Shown: piece by piece, positions 1-12,444 of the stretch | Position numbering within the stretch: the first letter of the stretch is position 1 | Layout: every line of letters starts with the position of its first letter | The notes under the pieces: model-generated | Database searches by the model: none | The model's input: only the letters and a program-made list of their open reading frames with translations | Told to the model about the DNA's origin: nothing | Source of the DNA: Kluyvera sichuanensis | GTDB taxonomy: Bacteria; Pseudomonadota; Gammaproteobacteria; Enterobacterales; Enterobacteriaceae | Direction: 5' to 3' | Assembly (NCBI RefSeq): GCF_014218705.1 | Contig: NZ_JABBJF010000013.1 | Location: 45,755 to 109,754 of the forward strand | Length of the DNA: 64,000 bases | Made by a program: the position numbers and the translations under genes

Positions 1-351
1 AAATTTGTTGAACTGCCCGACCAGCATCACTTCTTTGGTCAATCCGGCGTGTTGCCGTAAAACCGGCGCAATCAATAATCGCCCGGCATTATCCATCTGG
101 CATTCGCTAGCATGCCCTAACAGCAGTCGCTGTACGCGACGCTCAACGGGGTTCATGCTCGACAAACGCGAGAGTTTTTGCTCGATAATTTCCCATTCAG
201 GCAGAGGATAAAGCAGCAGGCAGGGGTGATGGATGTCAATGGTACAAACCATTTGACCGGTAGCGCTCTCGACTAGCTGGTCCCGATATCGGACAGGGAC
301 GGCTAAGCGCCCTTTGCTGTCGAGATTGACTAACGTTGCCCCTCGGAACAT
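1..351 (-). CDS. mraZ: Transcriptional regulator MraZ, partial (3' end outside the window)
   Basis: First gene of the division and cell wall (dcw) cluster and DNA-binding repressor of its own promoter. The start ATG is at 349-351 and reading proceeds leftward off the window, so 117 residues are visible against about 152 in the family. Both SpoVT/AbrB-like half domains carry the signature Asp-x-x-x-Arg motif: DSKGR at residues 11-15 and DNAGR at 87-91. A purine-rich ribosome site (GGGGGTGAAG) lies just upstream of the start. The operator repeats expected for MraZ lie immediately in front of the gene. Identity is certain; only the truncation by the window edge limits the call. Confidence 0.95.
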   Translation of the reverse strand, partial: MFRGATLVNLDSKGRLAVPVRYRDQLVESATGQMVCTIDIHHPCLLLYPLPEWEIIEQKLSRLSSMNPVERRVQRLLLGHASECQMDNAGRLLIAPVLRQHAGLTKEVMLVGQFNKF

Positions 352-369
352 GCCAGCTTCACCCCCGAT

Positions 370-432
370 TACCACTTTACCCCACAAATTCCCACTTTAA
401 GGAGTTTACGGAGCAGAGGAAAAGCTTGTCAA
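370..432 (-). promoter_or_regulatory. mraZ (dcw cluster) promoter and MraZ operator array
   Basis: Read on the minus strand there is a -35 TTGACA (427-432) and a -10 TAAACT (403-408), 18 bp apart. Downstream lie three direct repeats TGGGA (390-394), TGGGG (380-384) and TGGTA (370-374), each starting exactly 10 bp after the previous one. Known MraZ operators are TGGGN repeats separated by 5 bp, so all three lie on one helix face between the promoter and the gene. The third box departs from consensus. Confidence 0.85.
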
Positions 433-943
433 GCCAGCATGAATGCCAACAGAGTCCAAAAAACCACTATTTGCGGCCGACAATAGCCCTGATTAATAAT
501 TATCCAACAGACGAGGCAAATTAACGCCATGAATACCCGCAAGAAAAATAGAGGCGGATTCACAAGCCGTTAACGCGACTTAATATCATCGAAAGAATAT
601 ATAAAGTGTCAGTTTGCGACGCGAGCGGCATTTTAGGACATTCTGATGCTCGTTAACAGTCCCTCTGGCGCGCCCCTGCGAGGAATTCGGAGTAGAGAGA
701 TTGCCCATTCTGGTAGGTAAGCTGAGAAGTGTTTGTTATTTCGGCAATCCGCCGCGAGAATGTAACAAAATAATACACAAATAATTTAATTTTACTTTGC
801 GTTCACATTATTAAGCACTATTCCGCGATCTTAGCGGGGGAATTAAATAGAGGGCTAACCAAAATGAAGAATTATCTGAATTAAGAATTGAATGATTTTT
901 TTGTTCAATGAAGGCCACCGATCGTAGCCTTCATTAAGAGAGC
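433..943. other. cra-mraZ intergenic region with one strong hairpin
   Basis: About 510 bp without a convincing gene; short open frames here have no ribosome site and no recognisable product. A perfect 9-bp inverted repeat (AATGAAGGC at 907-915, GCCTTCATT at 927-935) stands directly downstream of the cra stop. It probably ends cra transcription, although no U-run follows it on the cra strand. The centre is AT-rich (roughly 770-900). Confidence 0.5.
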
Positions 944-1948
944 TTATCGACGGCTCAGACTACCGCGACGGTAAAGATTACGACGAATACGGCTCAAGCC
1001 AGGCTTCGGCTTGCGCGGTTCATCGAGGCTTGCCAGCACAATCTCCAGCACGCGTTCGGCAACATCACGGTGACGCTGGGCTACCGCAAGGACCGGACAT
1101 TGCAGGAAGTCGAGCAGTTCGTTATCACCAAAGGTCGCAATCGCCAGATCGGTCGGCAGCTTGCCTTCACGACGCAGCGTCACGTCCATTACCCCTTGCA
1201 GCAGCGCAAATGAGGTGGTGAACAGCGCCTGCGGCATCGGGTGCGTTTCCAGCCATTTTTCAAACAGCTGCGCCGCAGCTTCACGTTCGTAGCTATTGGC
1301 ATACAGGAAGTGCACGTCGCGCGGGTCATCTTTCCAGGCGGTACGGAAGCCCTGTTCGCGCAGGAAACTTACCGACAGCTCCGGCAACGCGCCAAGATAA
1401 AGAACGGTTTCTGCCGGGAAGGTACGCAGTTCTGCAGCAAGCATTTCCGCGTCGTCCTGATCGGCGCCCACGACGCTGGTGAAGTGTTCGCGATCGAGCG
1501 CACGGTCAAGCGCGACAATCGGGAACGAATCGTTCGCCCAACGCTGGTAGAAAGGGTGCTCCGGCGGCAGCGATGTTGACACGATAATCGCATCAACCTG
1601 GCGTTGCAGCAGGTGCTCGATACAGCGCATTTCGTTGTCCGGCTGATCTTCCGAGCAGGCAATCAGTAACTGGTAGCCGCGCTGGCGGGCCTGACGCTCA
1701 AGATAGTTTGCGATGCGCGTGTAGCTGGTGTTTTCCAGATCGGGAATCACCAGCCCAATAGAACGAGTGCGTCCTGCACGCAGACCGGCGGCTACCGCGT
1801 TAGGGTGGTAGTTATGCTCACGCACAACGGCCATCACTTTTTCGACAGTCTTGTCGCTGACGCGGTACTGCTTAGCTTTGCCGTTAATCACATAGCTGGC
1901 GGTGGTTCGGGAAACACCGGCAAGCCGGGCGATTTCATCCAGTTTCAC
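944..1948 (-). CDS. cra: Catabolite repressor/activator Cra (FruR)
   Basis: LacI/GalR-family global regulator that senses fructose 1-phosphate or fructose 1,6-bisphosphate and controls glycolytic against gluconeogenic genes. The N-terminus holds the LacI-type helix-turn-helix ([20 protein letters not shown]), followed by the periplasmic-binding-like effector domain; the total of 334 aa equals the E. coli protein. The frame is open upstream to an ATG at 1984, but the start is placed at a GTG (1946-1948) because a clear AAGGGG ribosome site precedes it and the E. coli gene also begins with GTG there. The small fruL leader peptide of E. coli is not conserved in the upstream 95 bp. Confidence 0.95.
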   Translation of the reverse strand: MKLDEIARLAGVSRTTASYVINGKAKQYRVSDKTVEKVMAVVREHNYHPNAVAAGLRAGRTRSIGLVIPDLENTSYTRIANYLERQARQRGYQLLIACSEDQPDNEMRCIEHLLQRQVDAIIVSTSLPPEHPFYQRWANDSFPIVALDRALDREHFTSVVGADQDDAEMLAAELRTFPAETVLYLGALPELSVSFLREQGFRTAWKDDPRDVHFLYANSYEREAAAQLFEKWLETHPMPQALFTTSFALLQGVMDVTLRREGKLPTDLAIATFGDNELLDFLQCPVLAVAQRHRDVAERVLEIVLASLDEPRKPKPGLSRIRRNLYRRGSLSRR

Positions 1949-2043
1949 AATTGCCCCTTGCTTTATAAGTATAATCCGTAACATCTAAACGCAGATTGAT
2001 CTCATCGGCAATAGCTTTTCTTCGCACTTATTGCTGATTTCGC

Positions 2044-2071
2044 AAAAAAAAGCCCGACTCCAGGCCGGGCT
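2044..2071 (-). terminator. Rho-independent terminator of ilvIH
   Basis: On the minus strand AGCCCG and CGGGCT form a 6-bp stem with a 9-nt loop (2051-2071), followed by eight T residues. It lies 22 bp after the ilvH stop and upstream of cra. Confidence 0.9.
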
Positions 2072-2093
2072 ACGATAAAGCGATGAGAGGTGA

Positions 2094-2585
2094 TTAGCGC
2101 ATAATCTTGTCGCCGCGCGACAAACCAACCACGCCGGAGCGCGCCACTTCAACAATTCTGGCGACATCGCGCAGCGAAGCGAGGAATGCATCCAGCTTGT
2201 CACTTGTCCCCGCCAGCTGCACGGTATAGAGCGATGGCGTAACGTCGATGATCTGTCCGCGGAAGATTTCCGTGTTGCGCTTCACTTCGTCACGGCCATA
2301 GCCGCTGGCCTGGACCTTCACCAGCATGATTTCACGTTCCACGTGAGCGCCCTGCCCCAGCTCGTTCACTCGCAGTACGTCCACCAGCTTGTGCAGCTGC
2401 TTTTCGATCTGCTCGATGGTCTTTTCATCGCCGACCGTCTGGATAGTCATGCGGGATAGCGTCGGATCGTCGGTAGGCGCGACGGTCAGACTTTCAATGT
2501 TGTACCCACGCTGCGAAAAGAGGCCAATCACGCGCGACAGCGCGCCGGACTCGTTTTCCAGTAATACAGATAATATCCGGCGCAT
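2094..2585 (-). CDS. ilvH: Acetolactate synthase III, small regulatory subunit
   Basis: Regulatory subunit of AHAS III. It binds valine and gives feedback inhibition of the first committed step of valine, leucine and isoleucine synthesis. The N-terminal ACT domain (about residues 1-80, beginning [19 protein letters not shown]) and the C-terminal domain are intact; 163 aa matches E. coli IlvH exactly. An in-frame upstream ATG at 2615 exists but would lie inside ilvI, and homology starts at MRRIL, so 2585 is used. The gene sits 2 bp after the ilvI stop and must be cotranscribed with it. Confidence 0.96.
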   Translation of the reverse strand: MRRILSVLLENESGALSRVIGLFSQRGYNIESLTVAPTDDPTLSRMTIQTVGDEKTIEQIEKQLHKLVDVLRVNELGQGAHVEREIMLVKVQASGYGRDEVKRNTEIFRGQIIDVTPSLYTVQLAGTSDKLDAFLASLRDVARIVEVARSGVVGLSRGDKIMR

Positions 2586-2587
2586 AA

Positions 2588-4312
2588 TCAGGTTCTCTCC
2601 GTTTTGCTCAGCCACATCTCGTCCATTGCCCCGCCGCGAATCTGCATCGGGTAGACGTGCTCGCTGCCATCGACGCAGACGTCGACAAATACCAGGCGGT
2701 TATTGCGCACCTGCTCCAGCGCCTGTGCAAGCTTGCTCTCAAGCTCAGCGGGCTCGGTGATACGAATACCAACATGACCGTAGGCTTCCGCCAGGCGAAC
2801 AAAGTCCGGCAGCGACTGCATATAGGACTGGGAGTGACGGCCAGAATAGATCATATCCTGCCACTGCTTCACCATGCCCAGATAACCGTTGTTCAGGTTT
2901 AGCACCAGCACCGGCAGCTCGTACTGCAGCGCGGTTGAGAGCTCCTGAATGTTCATCTGAATGCTGCCGTCGCCGGTCACGCAGACCACGGTCTCTTCCG
3001 GCAGCGCCATCTTCACGCCAAGCGCCGCCGGCAGGCCGAAGCCCATGGTGCCGAGGCCGCCGGAGTTGATCCAACGACGCGGTTTATCAAACGGGTAATA
3101 CAGCGCGGCGAACATCTGGTGCTGACCTACATCTGAGGTGACGTACGCTTCACCGTTGGTCAGCTTCCAGATAGTTTCCACTACCGCCTGCGGTTTAATC
3201 TGCCCGCTTTGAGTGTCATATTTCAGGCACTGACGTGCACGCCATTGCTCGATTTGCTGCCACCAGTCGCGGATCTCATCCAGCGGCTGCGCGGCGCTTT
3301 CCTGATCCAGCAGCTCCAGCATTTGATCCAACACCTGCCCCGCATCGCCGACGATCGGAATATCCGCCGGTACCGTTTTAGAGATCGACGTTGGATCGAT
3401 ATCGATATGCAGCACCGTGGCATCCGGACAGTACTTCGCCAGGTTGTTGGTGGTGCGATCGTCAAAACGCACCCCGACGGCGAAAATCACGTCGGAGTGG
3501 TGCATCACCATATTGGCTTCATAGGTGCCGTGCATGCCCAGCATCCCCAGCGACTGACGATGCGTTGCCGGGAAACCGCCGAGCCCCATCAGCGAAGAGG
3601 CCACCGGCAGATTCAGTTTTTCAATCAGCGTACGCAGTTGCGTGTGGCATTCGGCGTTCACCACGCCGCCGCCCACATATACCACCGGTTTTTTCGCCGC
3701 GATAAGCGTCTGCAGCGCACGTTTGATCTGGCCTTTATGGCCGGTCGTGGTTGGGTTGTAAGAACGCATGCTGACCGCATCGGGCCAGACGTACGGGAGC
3801 TTCTTAGCCGGGTTCATAATATCTTTTGGCAGGTCAACCACCACCGGGCCAGGGCGGCCGCTGGCTGCCAGCCAGAATGCCTTCTTGAGCACGCCGGGAA
3901 TATCTTCGGTCTGCTTCACCAGGAAGCTGTGCTTCACCACCGGGCGCGAGATCCCGACCATGTCGCACTCCTGGAAGGCGTCATAACCAATCAGCGACGT
4001 CGCTACCTGACCGGAGAGCACGACCAGTGGAATCGAGTCCATATAAGCCGTGGCAATACCAGTGATAGCGTTTGTCGCCCCAGGGCCGGAGGTGACCAGC
4101 ACCACGCCCACTTCCCCGGTCGCACGCGCCAGGCCATCGGCCATATGCACCGCTGCCTGCTCATGGCGCACCAGCACATGGTCAATCCCCCCTACCGTAT
4201 GCAGCGCGTCATAAATATCGAGGACGGCGCCTCCAGGGTAGCCAAATACCTGCTTTACGCCCTGATCGATTAACGATCGGACGACCATCTCGGCTCCAGA
4301 CAACATCTCCAT
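2588..4312 (-). CDS. ilvI: Acetolactate synthase III, large catalytic subunit
   Basis: Thiamine-diphosphate enzyme that condenses two pyruvates to acetolactate, or pyruvate and 2-ketobutyrate to acetohydroxybutyrate. The 574-aa length is the same as in E. coli. The catalytic glutamate of the ThDP N-domain is visible (RHEQAA, Glu51), and the ThDP-Mg binding motif runs from GDGS at 447 to NN at 474-475. It is the first gene of the two-gene ilvIH operon. In E. coli this operon is activated by Lrp from sites upstream of ilvI; the AT-rich DNA upstream here is consistent with that. Confidence 0.97.
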   Translation of the reverse strand: MEMLSGAEMVVRSLIDQGVKQVFGYPGGAVLDIYDALHTVGGIDHVLVRHEQAAVHMADGLARATGEVGVVLVTSGPGATNAITGIATAYMDSIPLVVLSGQVATSLIGYDAFQECDMVGISRPVVKHSFLVKQTEDIPGVLKKAFWLAASGRPGPVVVDLPKDIMNPAKKLPYVWPDAVSMRSYNPTTTGHKGQIKRALQTLIAAKKPVVYVGGGVVNAECHTQLRTLIEKLNLPVASSLMGLGGFPATHRQSLGMLGMHGTYEANMVMHHSDVIFAVGVRFDDRTTNNLAKYCPDATVLHIDIDPTSISKTVPADIPIVGDAGQVLDQMLELLDQESAAQPLDEIRDWWQQIEQWRARQCLKYDTQSGQIKPQAVVETIWKLTNGEAYVTSDVGQHQMFAALYYPFDKPRRWINSGGLGTMGFGLPAALGVKMALPEETVVCVTGDGSIQMNIQELSTALQYELPVLVLNLNNGYLGMVKQWQDMIYSGRHSQSYMQSLPDFVRLAEAYGHVGIRITEPAELESKLAQALEQVRNNRLVFVDVCVDGSEHVYPMQIRGGAMDEMWLSKTERT

Positions 4313-4655
4313 GGTTTGCCTCCCGGCTTCTGTGCTTAATGGCCCGAGAATTCATTTCTCTACGGCCATATGCCAGCGGTACGCGGTACGTCCACCGGCA
4401 CTAAATTATCGGTAACGACCTAACATAACCGCTCGCCACAAGGCAGGCAATTCACACGTCTGACGTAGATGCGGTACTAAAAAGAGGAAAAATAAAGGGA
4501 AAAGGGAAAATGATGGAGGATTACTTCAATGCGAGGAAAAGAATAGCGTAGATGCTCGGGCGAATGGAGCCATTACAGCAAAACCTGCATTTTTCACTTT
4601 ATTGCCCCGACGACCAACCGGCAATAACAGCATAAAATTCTTATTTGTCACAAAT
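4313..4655 (-). promoter_or_regulatory. ilvIH upstream control region (probable Lrp region)
   Basis: A 343-bp stretch with no gene, between ilvI and the leuO terminator. By position it must hold the ilvIH promoter and, from E. coli knowledge, several Lrp sites. I see A/T-rich tracts around 4480-4520 and 4580-4655 but cannot assign individual Lrp boxes or a clear -35/-10 pair. Confidence 0.4.
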
Positions 4656-4691
4656 AGACAAAACAAACAGAATGCAAATGCACCCTGTTTG
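4656..4691 (-). terminator. Rho-independent terminator of leuO
   Basis: On the minus strand CAAACAG (4685-4691) pairs perfectly with CTGTTTG (4664-4670) and is followed by TTTTGTC. It begins 14 bp downstream of the leuO stop. Confidence 0.8.
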
Positions 4692-4704
4692 CCTTCGAAG
4701 TCGA

Positions 4705-5676
4705 TTACTGCTGACGGCAGGCGTTAATCAGCAACTCTTCCATCCATTGATGGCCTTTATCGCGACCGGCCGCTTCATGCCAGGAAAGATAGCAAGTACG
4801 GCTGTTTAGCTTCATTGGCAGCGGTAAAATCTGCAGGTGGAGCTGTTCAGCAAACTCTTCGGCCAGCCGACGTGGCGCCACGGCGACCATCTGGGTCTGG
4901 GAAACCACATTCAGTACGCTAATCAGCGCCATACCTTGATAGGCTACACGGCTTTGCTTATCAATGGTGTCATACCACGGCTGGCTAAACGACGCATAGC
5001 GATCGAGAGACACAACGGCATGCTCTTCGTTATAAATATCGGTTTCCGTTACCGGACCATGCACTCGCGGGTGCTTGTTGCTCGCCACCAGAACCATTTC
5101 ATCGTTAAAGAGTGGAATGCAGGCAAACTCCGGGCGGCGGAACTCTTCATAACCCAGCACAAACTCAATTTCCTGATAACGCAACTGATGTTCGGTGTTT
5201 TGATTTAATGATGATTTAAAAACCATATGAATATGCGGCGCAACTTCATTCACTTTATTGAGAATGACGGAAGTCAGATAATTATCGAGAGGGCTGCACA
5301 CACAAAGATTAAATACGCGTTCGCTGCTCAATGGTTCAAAACCTGAGCCGGGTAATTCATTTTGCACCAGCTGCAATGCTTGACGAACAGAGCCAAACAA
5401 CTGGAATGCGCGCGCCGTCGGCTGAATACCGCGCCCATAGCGCACAAATAATTCATCATTGAACATGACTTTCAGGCGAGCGACAGCATTACTGACCGCA
5501 GGCTGCGACATGCCTAGCATGTGGGCTGCGCGCGTAATGTTTTGTTCCTGCATCACCGCATCAAATACGGTCAGCAAATTTAAATCAACCATCCGGAGCT
5601 GAGGTTTATTTCCTTCATTAGTTGATGTGCGTTGCTGCTCCGGCGCATTAATTACGCTATCAGACTCCAATGTCAT
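4705..5676 (-). CDS. leuO: LysR-type global regulator LeuO
   Basis: LysR-family DNA-binding protein that antagonises H-NS silencing and influences leuABCD, bgl and many stress loci. The winged helix-turn-helix ([20 protein letters not shown], then [13 protein letters not shown]) is followed by the effector domain; the C-terminal [15 protein letters not shown] block matches E. coli LeuO. The start chosen is the ATG at 5676, seven codons inside the open frame, because AAAGGGAG sits just upstream; the frame's earlier start would be a TTG. The resulting 323 aa is about nine residues longer than E. coli LeuO, and the first 30 residues are divergent while the rest is highly conserved. It is divergent from leuLABCD across a 600-bp AT-rich spacer. 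Confidence 0.94.
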   Translation of the reverse strand: MTLESDSVINAPEQQRTSTNEGNKPQLRMVDLNLLTVFDAVMQEQNITRAAHMLGMSQPAVSNAVARLKVMFNDELFVRYGRGIQPTARAFQLFGSVRQALQLVQNELPGSGFEPLSSERVFNLCVCSPLDNYLTSVILNKVNEVAPHIHMVFKSSLNQNTEHQLRYQEIEFVLGYEEFRRPEFACIPLFNDEMVLVASNKHPRVHGPVTETDIYNEEHAVVSLDRYASFSQPWYDTIDKQSRVAYQGMALISVLNVVSQTQMVAVAPRRLAEEFAEQLHLQILPLPMKLNSRTCYLSWHEAAGRDKGHQWMEELLINACRQQ

Positions 5677-6213
5677 ACAAAACTCCCTTTGCAAAATAGC
5701 AAAAATATATTGAGGCTATATGATTTACCATGCATATAAGATCCAAAGAAGAGAATTCAATAAAAAATAGGAATATATAAAGAGGCAAAGCGATATTATT
5801 GATGAGTAAAAATCGACCTCATCTATATCACCAAGCGAATGACATGTAGTTTACCCATAGATCGTACGAATAGACAACGATCCAAAATCGGAACAATAAA
5901 TTAAGTTTTATTAAAGTGTTTTATTTTTCTCGATTTTAAAATTAACATTTTATATCAAAAATGGCTTTTATCGATTTACAAAACAAGAGCCAATTTTAGA
6001 TAACCATATATTTATCATGCAGATAGATTCAAACTTAAGAAATGTCAAACTCATGAGCATTTACGATGAATCGTGTTCAGATGCGACAAAGTATGTAATT
6101 CGTGAATTAACAAAAGAAACTATCATCTATGGATAACGGTATTTTTCAGCACAATTAGCTAATTCATCCGTTTCGTTTCCATATCGAAATCCCCTTCATT
6201 TTGTACGTCAGGG
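5677..6213. promoter_or_regulatory. AT-rich leuO-leuLABCD intergenic region
   Basis: About 540 bp of strikingly A/T-rich DNA (especially 5690-6150) without a gene, in a window that is otherwise GC-rich. In E. coli and Salmonella this interval holds the leuO promoter, an H-NS nucleation region and LeuO sites. An inverted repeat, AAAATGGCT (5958-5966) and AGCCAATTTT (5988-5997), is a candidate regulator site. Individual binding sites are not resolved. Confidence 0.55.
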
Positions 6214-6242
6214 TTGACATCGGAAACCATATCCAGTACCAC
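6214..6242 (+). promoter_or_regulatory. leuLABCD promoter
   Basis: A perfect -35 TTGACA (6214-6219) is followed after 17 bp by a poor -10 (TACCAC, 6237-6242). The flanking sequence (ATCCAGTA, CTAAAAGCATATCG) is nearly the E. coli leu promoter, which gives more confidence than the -10 alone. Confidence 0.75.
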
Positions 6243-6277
6243 TAAAAGCATATCGAATTCATCTGGAGAATGATGAC

Positions 6278-6364
6278 ATGTTCCGTACCACTCGCTTCAA
6301 CGGCCTACTACTACTAAACGCCTCTTCTGTGCGCGGTAGGCTGGTGTGCGACGTTCAACGTTAA
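6278..6364 (+). CDS. leuL: leu operon leader peptide LeuL
   Basis: A 28-codon leader whose translation measures charged leucine tRNA. The peptide contains GLLLLNASS, with four consecutive leucine codons, all the rare CTA (6311-6322), which is the ribosome-stalling element. The length and the LLLLNASS-RGR core match E. coli LeuL, while both ends have diverged. A GGAG ribosome site (6264-6267) precedes the ATG. The attenuator hairpin begins 21 bp after its stop. Confidence 0.93.
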   Translation: MFRTTRFNGLLLLNASSVRGRLVCDVQR

Positions 6365-6385
6365 GTCATCATCAGTTAAACGAAA

Positions 6386-6412
6386 AACCCGCGCCGCTGC
6401 GCGGGTTTTTTT
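6386..6412 (+). terminator. leu operon transcription attenuator
   Basis: Stem AACCCGCGC (6386-6394) with GCGCGGGTT (6399-6407), a 4-nt loop and a run of seven T. It lies between leuL and leuA. Stalling in the CTA cluster of leuL is expected to favour the alternative pairing that prevents this hairpin. Confidence 0.92.
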
Positions 6413-6455
6413 ATGCTCGTAGCAAGGCGCCCCAAGTTAACCAAGGACCTAAACC

Positions 6456-9118
<2,663 letters not shown>

Positions 9119-9120
9119 TC

Positions 9121-10521
9121 ATGGCGAAGACCTTATACGAAAAGTTGTTTGATGCTCACGTGGTTTATGAAGCGCCAAGCGAAACGCCGCTGTTGTACAT
9201 CGACCGCCACCTGGTGCATGAAGTGACTTCACCGCAGGCGTTTGACGGCCTGCGTGCGCACAACCGTCCGGTGCGCCAGCCGGGTAAAACCTTCGCCACC
9301 ATGGATCACAACGTCTCTACCCAGACCAAAGACATCAATGCCTCCGGCGAGATGGCTCGCATCCAGATGCAGGAGTTGATTAAGAACTGCAACGAGTTTG
9401 GCGTTGAGCTGTATGACCTGAACCACCCGTATCAGGGTATCGTGCACGTGATGGGGCCAGAACAGGGCGTGACCCTGCCAGGCATGACCATCGTCTGCGG
9501 CGACTCCCATACCGCGACGCACGGCGCATTTGGCGCACTGGCGTTTGGTATCGGCACCTCCGAAGTGGAACATGTGCTGGCAACCCAGACCCTGAAACAG
9601 GGTCGCGCCAAAACCATGAAGATTGAAGTGAACGGCAAAGCGGCGCCGGGCATCACTGCCAAAGACATCGTGCTGGCGATTATCGGTAAAACCGGCAGCG
9701 CAGGCGGCACCGGCCACGTGGTTGAGTTCTGCGGTCAGGCCATCCGTGACCTGAGCATGGAAGGCCGTATGACGCTGTGCAACATGGCGATCGAACTGGG
9801 CGCGAAAGCGGGCCTGGTGGCACCGGATCAGACCACCTTCAACTACGTGGAAGGCCGTCTGCATGCGCCGAAAGGCAAAGATTTTGACGACGCGGTCGCC
9901 TATTGGCAGACCCTGAAAACCGACGATGGTGCCACCTTCGACAGCGTAGTTACCCTGCAGGCTGAAGAAATTGCGCCGCAGGTGACCTGGGGCACCAACC
10001 CAGGCCAGGTGATATCCGTGAATGACAATATTCCGGACCCTGCCTCCTTTAACGATCCAGTTGAACGCGCCAGTGCCGAGAAAGCGCTGGCCTATATGGG
10101 CCTGAAGCCAGGCATTCCGCTGACCGACGTCGCGATTGATAAAGTATTTATTGGCTCCTGCACCAACTCGCGTATCGAAGACTTACGCGCGGCGGCAGAA
10201 ATCGCCAAAGGCCGTAAAGTGGCTCCAGGCGTACAGGCGCTGGTTGTGCCTGGCTCCGGCCCGGTGAAAGCGCAGGCGGAAGCAGAAGGTCTGGATAAGA
10301 TCTTTATCGAAGCGGGCTTTGAATGGCGTCTGCCGGGCTGCTCCATGTGCCTGGCCATGAACAACGATCGTCTGAACCCAGGCGAACGCTGCGCCTCTAC
10401 CAGCAACCGTAACTTTGAAGGCCGTCAGGGCCGCGGTGGCCGTACCCATTTGGTCAGCCCGGCTATGGCCGCAGCGGCCGCGGTAACCGGTCATTTCGCC
10501 GACATTCGTAGCTTGAAATAA
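9121..10521 (+). CDS. leuC: 3-isopropylmalate dehydratase, large subunit
   Basis: Aconitase-family [4Fe-4S] enzyme that, with LeuD, isomerises 2-isopropylmalate to 3-isopropylmalate. The 466 aa match the family length. The three cluster ligands are visible as [11 protein letters not shown] and the pair CSMC near residues 407-410. The [22 protein letters not shown] segment is the conserved aconitase substrate region. It begins 2 bp after the leuB stop. Confidence 0.97.
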   Translation: MAKTLYEKLFDAHVVYEAPSETPLLYIDRHLVHEVTSPQAFDGLRAHNRPVRQPGKTFATMDHNVSTQTKDINASGEMARIQMQELIKNCNEFGVELYDLNHPYQGIVHVMGPEQGVTLPGMTIVCGDSHTATHGAFGALAFGIGTSEVEHVLATQTLKQGRAKTMKIEVNGKAAPGITAKDIVLAIIGKTGSAGGTGHVVEFCGQAIRDLSMEGRMTLCNMAIELGAKAGLVAPDQTTFNYVEGRLHAPKGKDFDDAVAYWQTLKTDDGATFDSVVTLQAEEIAPQVTWGTNPGQVISVNDNIPDPASFNDPVERASAEKALAYMGLKPGIPLTDVAIDKVFIGSCTNSRIEDLRAAAEIAKGRKVAPGVQALVVPGSGPVKAQAEAEGLDKIFIEAGFEWRLPGCSMCLAMNNDRLNPGERCASTSNRNFEGRQGRGGRTHLVSPAMAAAAAVTGHFADIRSLK

Positions 10522-10533
10522 GGAAACACCATC

Positions 10534-11139
10534 ATGGCTGAGAAATTTACCCAACATACGGGACTGGTGGTGCCGCTGGATGCCGCGAACGTCGATACCG
10601 ATGCCATCATTCCAAAGCAGTTTTTGCAGAAAGTGACCCGCACCGGCTTTGGCGCACACCTGTTTAACGACTGGCGCTTCCTGGACGACAAAGGCGAGCA
10701 GCCGAACCCCGAGTTCGTACTGAACTTCCCGGAGTTTAAAGGCGCTTCCATTCTGTTGGCGCGCGAAAACTTCGGCTGCGGTTCGTCACGCGAACACGCA
10801 CCGTGGGCGCTGACCGACTACGGTTTTAAAGTGGTGATTGCCCCAAGCTTTGCCGATATCTTCTACGGCAATAGCTTTAACAACCAGCTGCTGCCGGTCA
10901 CTCTGAGCGACGCGCAGGTCGACGAAATGTTTGAATTGGTGAAAGCCAACCCGGGCATTACGTTTGAAGTGGATCTGGAAGCGCAGGTGGTGAAGGCGGG
11001 TGAGAAATCCTACAGCTTTAAAATTGACGACTTCCGTCGCCACTGCATGCTGAACGGGCTGGATAGCATCGGCCTGACGCTGCAGCATGAAGATGCGATT
11101 TCTGCTTACGAAAACAAGCAGCCGGCGTTTATGCAGTAA
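10534..11139 (+). CDS. leuD: 3-isopropylmalate dehydratase, small subunit
   Basis: Swivel-domain subunit that completes the LeuCD isomerase active site. The 201 aa include the conserved [13 protein letters not shown] substrate-binding loop. It lies 12 bp after leuC with an AAGGAAA ribosome site and is the last gene of the leu operon; a palindromic repeat pair follows the stop. Confidence 0.97.
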   Translation: MAEKFTQHTGLVVPLDAANVDTDAIIPKQFLQKVTRTGFGAHLFNDWRFLDDKGEQPNPEFVLNFPEFKGASILLARENFGCGSSREHAPWALTDYGFKVVIAPSFADIFYGNSFNNQLLPVTLSDAQVDEMFELVKANPGITFEVDLEAQVVKAGEKSYSFKIDDFRRHCMLNGLDSIGLTLQHEDAISAYENKQPAFMQ

Positions 11140-11163
11140 TCCGTAACGCCGCTGCCTCCCCGG

Positions 11164-11231
11164 AGGCGGCGCGTTCGCGCCTTGTCCGGGCTACCGCTGT
11201 TAGTAGCCCGGCCGAGCGCAGCGACGCCGGG
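11164..11231. repeat. Inverted pair of REP-like elements (BIME type)
   Basis: Two related palindromic units face each other: 11164-11193 (ending in GTCCGGGCTAC) and 11203-11231 (starting GTAGCCCGGCC, ending ACGCCGGG), separated by 9 bp. They lie between the convergent leuD and setA genes. Related single units occur at 30113-30138, 38029-38057 and 48156-48184. The family resembles enterobacterial REP/BIME DNA with a GTAGCCCGG core. There is no T-run, so it is not a simple terminator, although it may serve one. Confidence 0.75.
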
Positions 11232-11242
11232 ACTGCACCAGA

Positions 11243-12421
11243 CTAAACGTCCTTCACCCGTCCGGTCATCACCAGCGTTACCACCGAAATCCCAGCTATT
11301 ACCCAGTACACCGAGAAGTGGCCAAAGCTCTGGGCCAACGCCCCCTGAATAATCCCCGCCAGAATCACCCCGGTTGAAATGCTGTTGGTAAACAGCGTGG
11401 TCGCCGCTCCCGCACGACCCGGCATCAGATCCTGGAACCACAGCATGCCAATCCCGGCGACAATACCGATAAACACCGCATTAAACAGCTGAAGCACCAG
11501 CAACGACGTGTGGCTATGGAAGAAGATCAGGCCGACGTAGAACAACACCCCGGCGGCCACCGCGGTTACCATCATCTGCCGCTTACCGAAGCGCTTCACG
11601 TAGTAACCCGCGAGGATCATCGCCGGAATTTCCAGCCCCGCCGCCGTTCCCATCAGGATCCCCGCCAGGCTATCCGGCAGGCCGAGATCGCTGCTGATCC
11701 ACAGCGGCATATCAATGATATACATGGTGTTGCAGGTCCACATCAGCGTGGAGGCGATAAACAGCATTCGCACGTTGCTGTCTTTCCAGCCGCTAATCTG
11801 GTTCTGTACCGCATCGGCAGGCTGCTCGACCCTCGCGACCGACGGTAGCGTCAGGGCAATCAGCGTCAGGCTGATGGCAAAAATCCCCGCAGCAATGGAA
11901 AACATGGCGGTAAAGCCATAGTTAAGTGCAAGCATGAAAGCCAGCGGCGGGCCAATCACCCACGCCAGCGACAGCTGCGCACGCATTACCGAACTGAACA
12001 TCACCACTTCACGCGCCGAGCTATCGGCATATTCACGCGCCAGCGCGAACAGCTGCGGCATCGCGGCGTTGGCGATCGAGGCCAGCAGCACACCGCAGGT
12101 AATCAGCGTCAGGTAGTGGCGATTGAAGGCAAAGAGCAACGCGTTGCCCACCGCCATCAGGCAGCAGAACATAATCAGCTTGCGCCGGTCACCCCGGTTA
12201 TCGGATCGTTTTGCCAGCCCGAGGCTGACGACGATCCCGGCGATGGCGTTGACGGTATAGAACAGCCCCACCCAGAACGGCTGCACACCAACTTCTCGAC
12301 TGAGGTACAGGCTCAGCGTCGGTGCCTGTAATGCCCCCGCTATGCCCATCATAAACGCCACCAGCATAAAGGCGGCATACACACCGTTGAGACGTCGTCC
12401 CATCGTCATTAACCAGAGCAT
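11243..12421 (-). CDS. setA: Sugar efflux transporter SetA
   Basis: Major-facilitator inner-membrane protein with about 12 transmembrane segments that exports glucosides and lactose. The 392-aa length is identical to E. coli SetA and conservation extends along the whole sequence (for example the N-terminal NGVYAAFMLVAFMMG and the C-terminal VYWVIAGISVV). In E. coli it is expressed downstream of sgrS/sgrT; here the same order and strand hold, with setA starting 23 bp after the sgrS terminator. It therefore belongs to the glucose-phosphate stress response, perhaps relieving sugar accumulation. Confidence 0.95.
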   Translation of the reverse strand: MLWLMTMGRRLNGVYAAFMLVAFMMGIAGALQAPTLSLYLSREVGVQPFWVGLFYTVNAIAGIVVSLGLAKRSDNRGDRRKLIMFCCLMAVGNALLFAFNRHYLTLITCGVLLASIANAAMPQLFALAREYADSSAREVVMFSSVMRAQLSLAWVIGPPLAFMLALNYGFTAMFSIAAGIFAISLTLIALTLPSVARVEQPADAVQNQISGWKDSNVRMLFIASTLMWTCNTMYIIDMPLWISSDLGLPDSLAGILMGTAAGLEIPAMILAGYYVKRFGKRQMMVTAVAAGVLFYVGLIFFHSHTSLLVLQLFNAVFIGIVAGIGMLWFQDLMPGRAGAATTLFTNSISTGVILAGIIQGALAQSFGHFSVYWVIAGISVVTLVMTGRVKDV

Positions 12422-12444
12422 CAGAGATCCTTTCGCGAAAGAAT

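Noticed and set aside
1985..2040. Possible fruL leader peptide upstream of cra
   Set aside because: Only a six-codon frame (MRSICV) is present and it does not resemble the E. coli 28-aa leader.
3209..4273. Open frame of 354 codons opposite ilvI
   Set aside because: Antisense shadow; ilvI is conserved end to end on the other strand.
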